DNA of 6,138 bases from Candidatus Luteimonas excrementigallinarum (GTDB taxonomy: Bacteria; Pseudomonadota; Gammaproteobacteria; Xanthomonadales; Xanthomonadaceae), in assembly GCA_019115725.1 (NCBI GenBank), contig DXCY01000014.1, positions 1-6,138 of the forward strand, in the 5' to 3' direction. Both the position numbers and the translations under genes were made by a program. Of this stretch, positions 5,514 to 6,138 are shown piece by piece (within the stretch, counting starts at the first letter, position 1; every line of letters starts with the position of its first letter). The notes below the pieces were generated by a model. The model was given only the letters and a program-made list of their open reading frames with translations. It made no database searches and had not been told where the DNA came from.

Positions 5514-6081
5514 GCAGGAGTTCGAGCGCGCGGCCGCGATGGCTGATGCGGTTCTTGATGGCCGGGTTGAGTTCGGCTGCGCTCAGGTTGTTTTCCGGGT
5601 CCAGGAACACCGGGTCATACCCGAAGCCACCGGCGCCGCGCGGAGCGTGCAGGATCCGGCCTTCCCAGCTGCCCTCGGCGATCAGAGGCTGTGGATCTTC
5701 GGCGTGGCGCAGCAGCACCAGCGCGCAGCAGAAACGCGCCGTGCGCCGGTCATCCGGAACATCGTGCAGCGCCTCGAGCAGCTTGGCGATATTGCGCCCG
5801 GCATCGCCCTCCGGCCCGGCATAGCGCGATGAATACAGGCCCGGAGCCCCGTCCAGCGCATCCACGCACAGCCCCGAATCGTCGGCCAGCGCCGGCAGCC
5901 CGGTCACCCGCGCCGCGTTGCGGGCCTTGAGCAGGGCGTTCTCGACGAAGGTGAGGCCGGTCTCCTCGATGTCCGTGACGCCCAGCCCGGCCTGCGCCAC
6001 AGCCTGCACACCGCTGCCTTCCAGCAGCCGGTTGAACTCGGTCAGCTTGCCGGCGTTGTTGCTGGCCAGCACGATCTTCAC
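5485..6081 (-). CDS. rdgB: XTP/dITP pyrophosphatase (non-canonical purine NTP pyrophosphatase, RdgB/HAM1 family)
   Basis: The enzyme hydrolyses dITP, ITP and XTP to the monophosphate and pyrophosphate in the cytoplasm, keeping deaminated purines out of DNA and RNA. The 198 residues fit the family (E. coli RdgB 197). Visible motifs are ASNNAGK at 6-12 for nucleotide/phosphate binding, ALADDSGLCVDAL at 64-76 with the catalytic aspartate (Asp68, equivalent to E. coli Asp69), SWEGRI at 138-143, GFGYDPVF at 152-159 and KNRISHRGRAL at 176-186, where Ser-His-Arg recognises the base. Residue 174 is Ala where relatives often have Glu, an apparently minor change. The start is GTG (6079-6081), overlapping the upstream rph stop as GTGA; no strong Shine-Dalgarno is seen, so translation probably depends on coupling to rph. 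The stop is TAG, unlike the TGA of its neighbours. Confidence 0.96.
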   Translation of the reverse strand: MKIVLASNNAGKLTEFNRLLEGSGVQAVAQAGLGVTDIEETGLTFVENALLKARNAARVTGLPALADDSGLCVDALDGAPGLYSSRYAGPEGDAGRNIAKLLEALHDVPDDRRTARFCCALVLLRHAEDPQPLIAEGSWEGRILHAPRGAGGFGYDPVFLDPENNLSAAELNPAIKNRISHRGRALELLRQRLPGFLS

Positions 6082-6138
6082 TGGTCGGCCAGCGCCTGGG
6101 CCTGGAGCGCGAACAGCTGGCGGATTCCGCCTTCGGCC
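6078..6138 (-). CDS. rph: 3' end of RNase PH (19 codons and stop, cut by the window edge)
   Basis: Reading the minus strand from the right edge gives AEGGIRQLFALQAQALADQ and then TGA at 6078-6080. This resembles the end of RNase PH, where a Gly-Gly-Ile helix and a Gln-x-x-Ala-Leu ending are usual (E. coli ends in a very similar ARGGIESIVATQKAALAN). RNase PH is a phosphorolytic 3'-5' exoribonuclease that trims tRNA 3' ends. Its gene often stands directly before rdgB in gammaproteobacteria, and the GTGA overlap with rdgB supports an operon. Only the tail is visible, so the call rests on this short match plus gene order. Confidence 0.72.
   Translation of the reverse strand, partial: AEGGIRQLFALQAQALADQ

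Noticed and set aside
4071..5546. 491-codon open frame on the plus strand, opposite hemW
   Set aside because: Antisense shadow crossing two intergenic gaps; no family features.
5446..5832. 128-codon plus-strand frame with an AGGAAG sequence 9 nt before its ATG
   Set aside because: The ribosome binding site is attractive, but nearly all of the frame is antisense to rdgB and the product resembles no known protein. A short real peptide cannot be excluded.

Overview
The window looks like the chromosome of a GC-rich gammaproteobacterium, most likely of the Xanthomonas/Stenotrophomonas/Lysobacter group. The reasons are strong G/C bias at third codon positions, the order rph-rdgB-hemW, and a DUF1631 protein next to a stand-alone PilZ protein and pepQ. 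The genus is inferred from protein character and gene order; no search was possible.

All well-supported genes lie on the minus strand, so transcription runs from right to left. From the right edge they are: the last 19 codons of rph (RNase PH); rdgB (XTP/dITP pyrophosphatase), whose GTG start overlaps the rph stop; a 121-bp gap with a loose terminator-like stem and a good -10 element; hemW (radical-SAM heme chaperone); a 65-bp gap with a stem-loop just after the hemW stop and an AT-rich island; a 764-residue DUF1631 protein; a 118-residue PilZ protein starting inside the DUF1631 stop (ATGA overlap); a 75-bp gap with a promoter-like pair and a small palindrome; and pepQ (Xaa-Pro dipeptidase). 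At the left edge is a stem-loop 13 nt past the pepQ stop and possibly the tail of a convergent plus-strand gene. No gap exceeds 300 bases. I saw no tRNA, rRNA, insertion sequence, CRISPR array or integration site.

Functionally, rph, rdgB and hemW are housekeeping genes (tRNA 3' maturation, nucleotide-pool sanitation, heme delivery), and pepQ does the last step of degrading proline-containing peptides. The least understood part is the coupled DUF1631-PilZ pair. The PilZ protein keeps both parts of the cyclic-di-GMP binding motif. The DUF1631 protein is a long helical, linker-containing protein ending in a short strand-rich segment that faintly resembles the second half of a PilZ barrel. I infer that the two work together, possibly as a c-di-GMP-responsive unit. 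This is the best candidate for new biology here; nothing in the window points to a defence system, mobile element or biosynthetic cluster.
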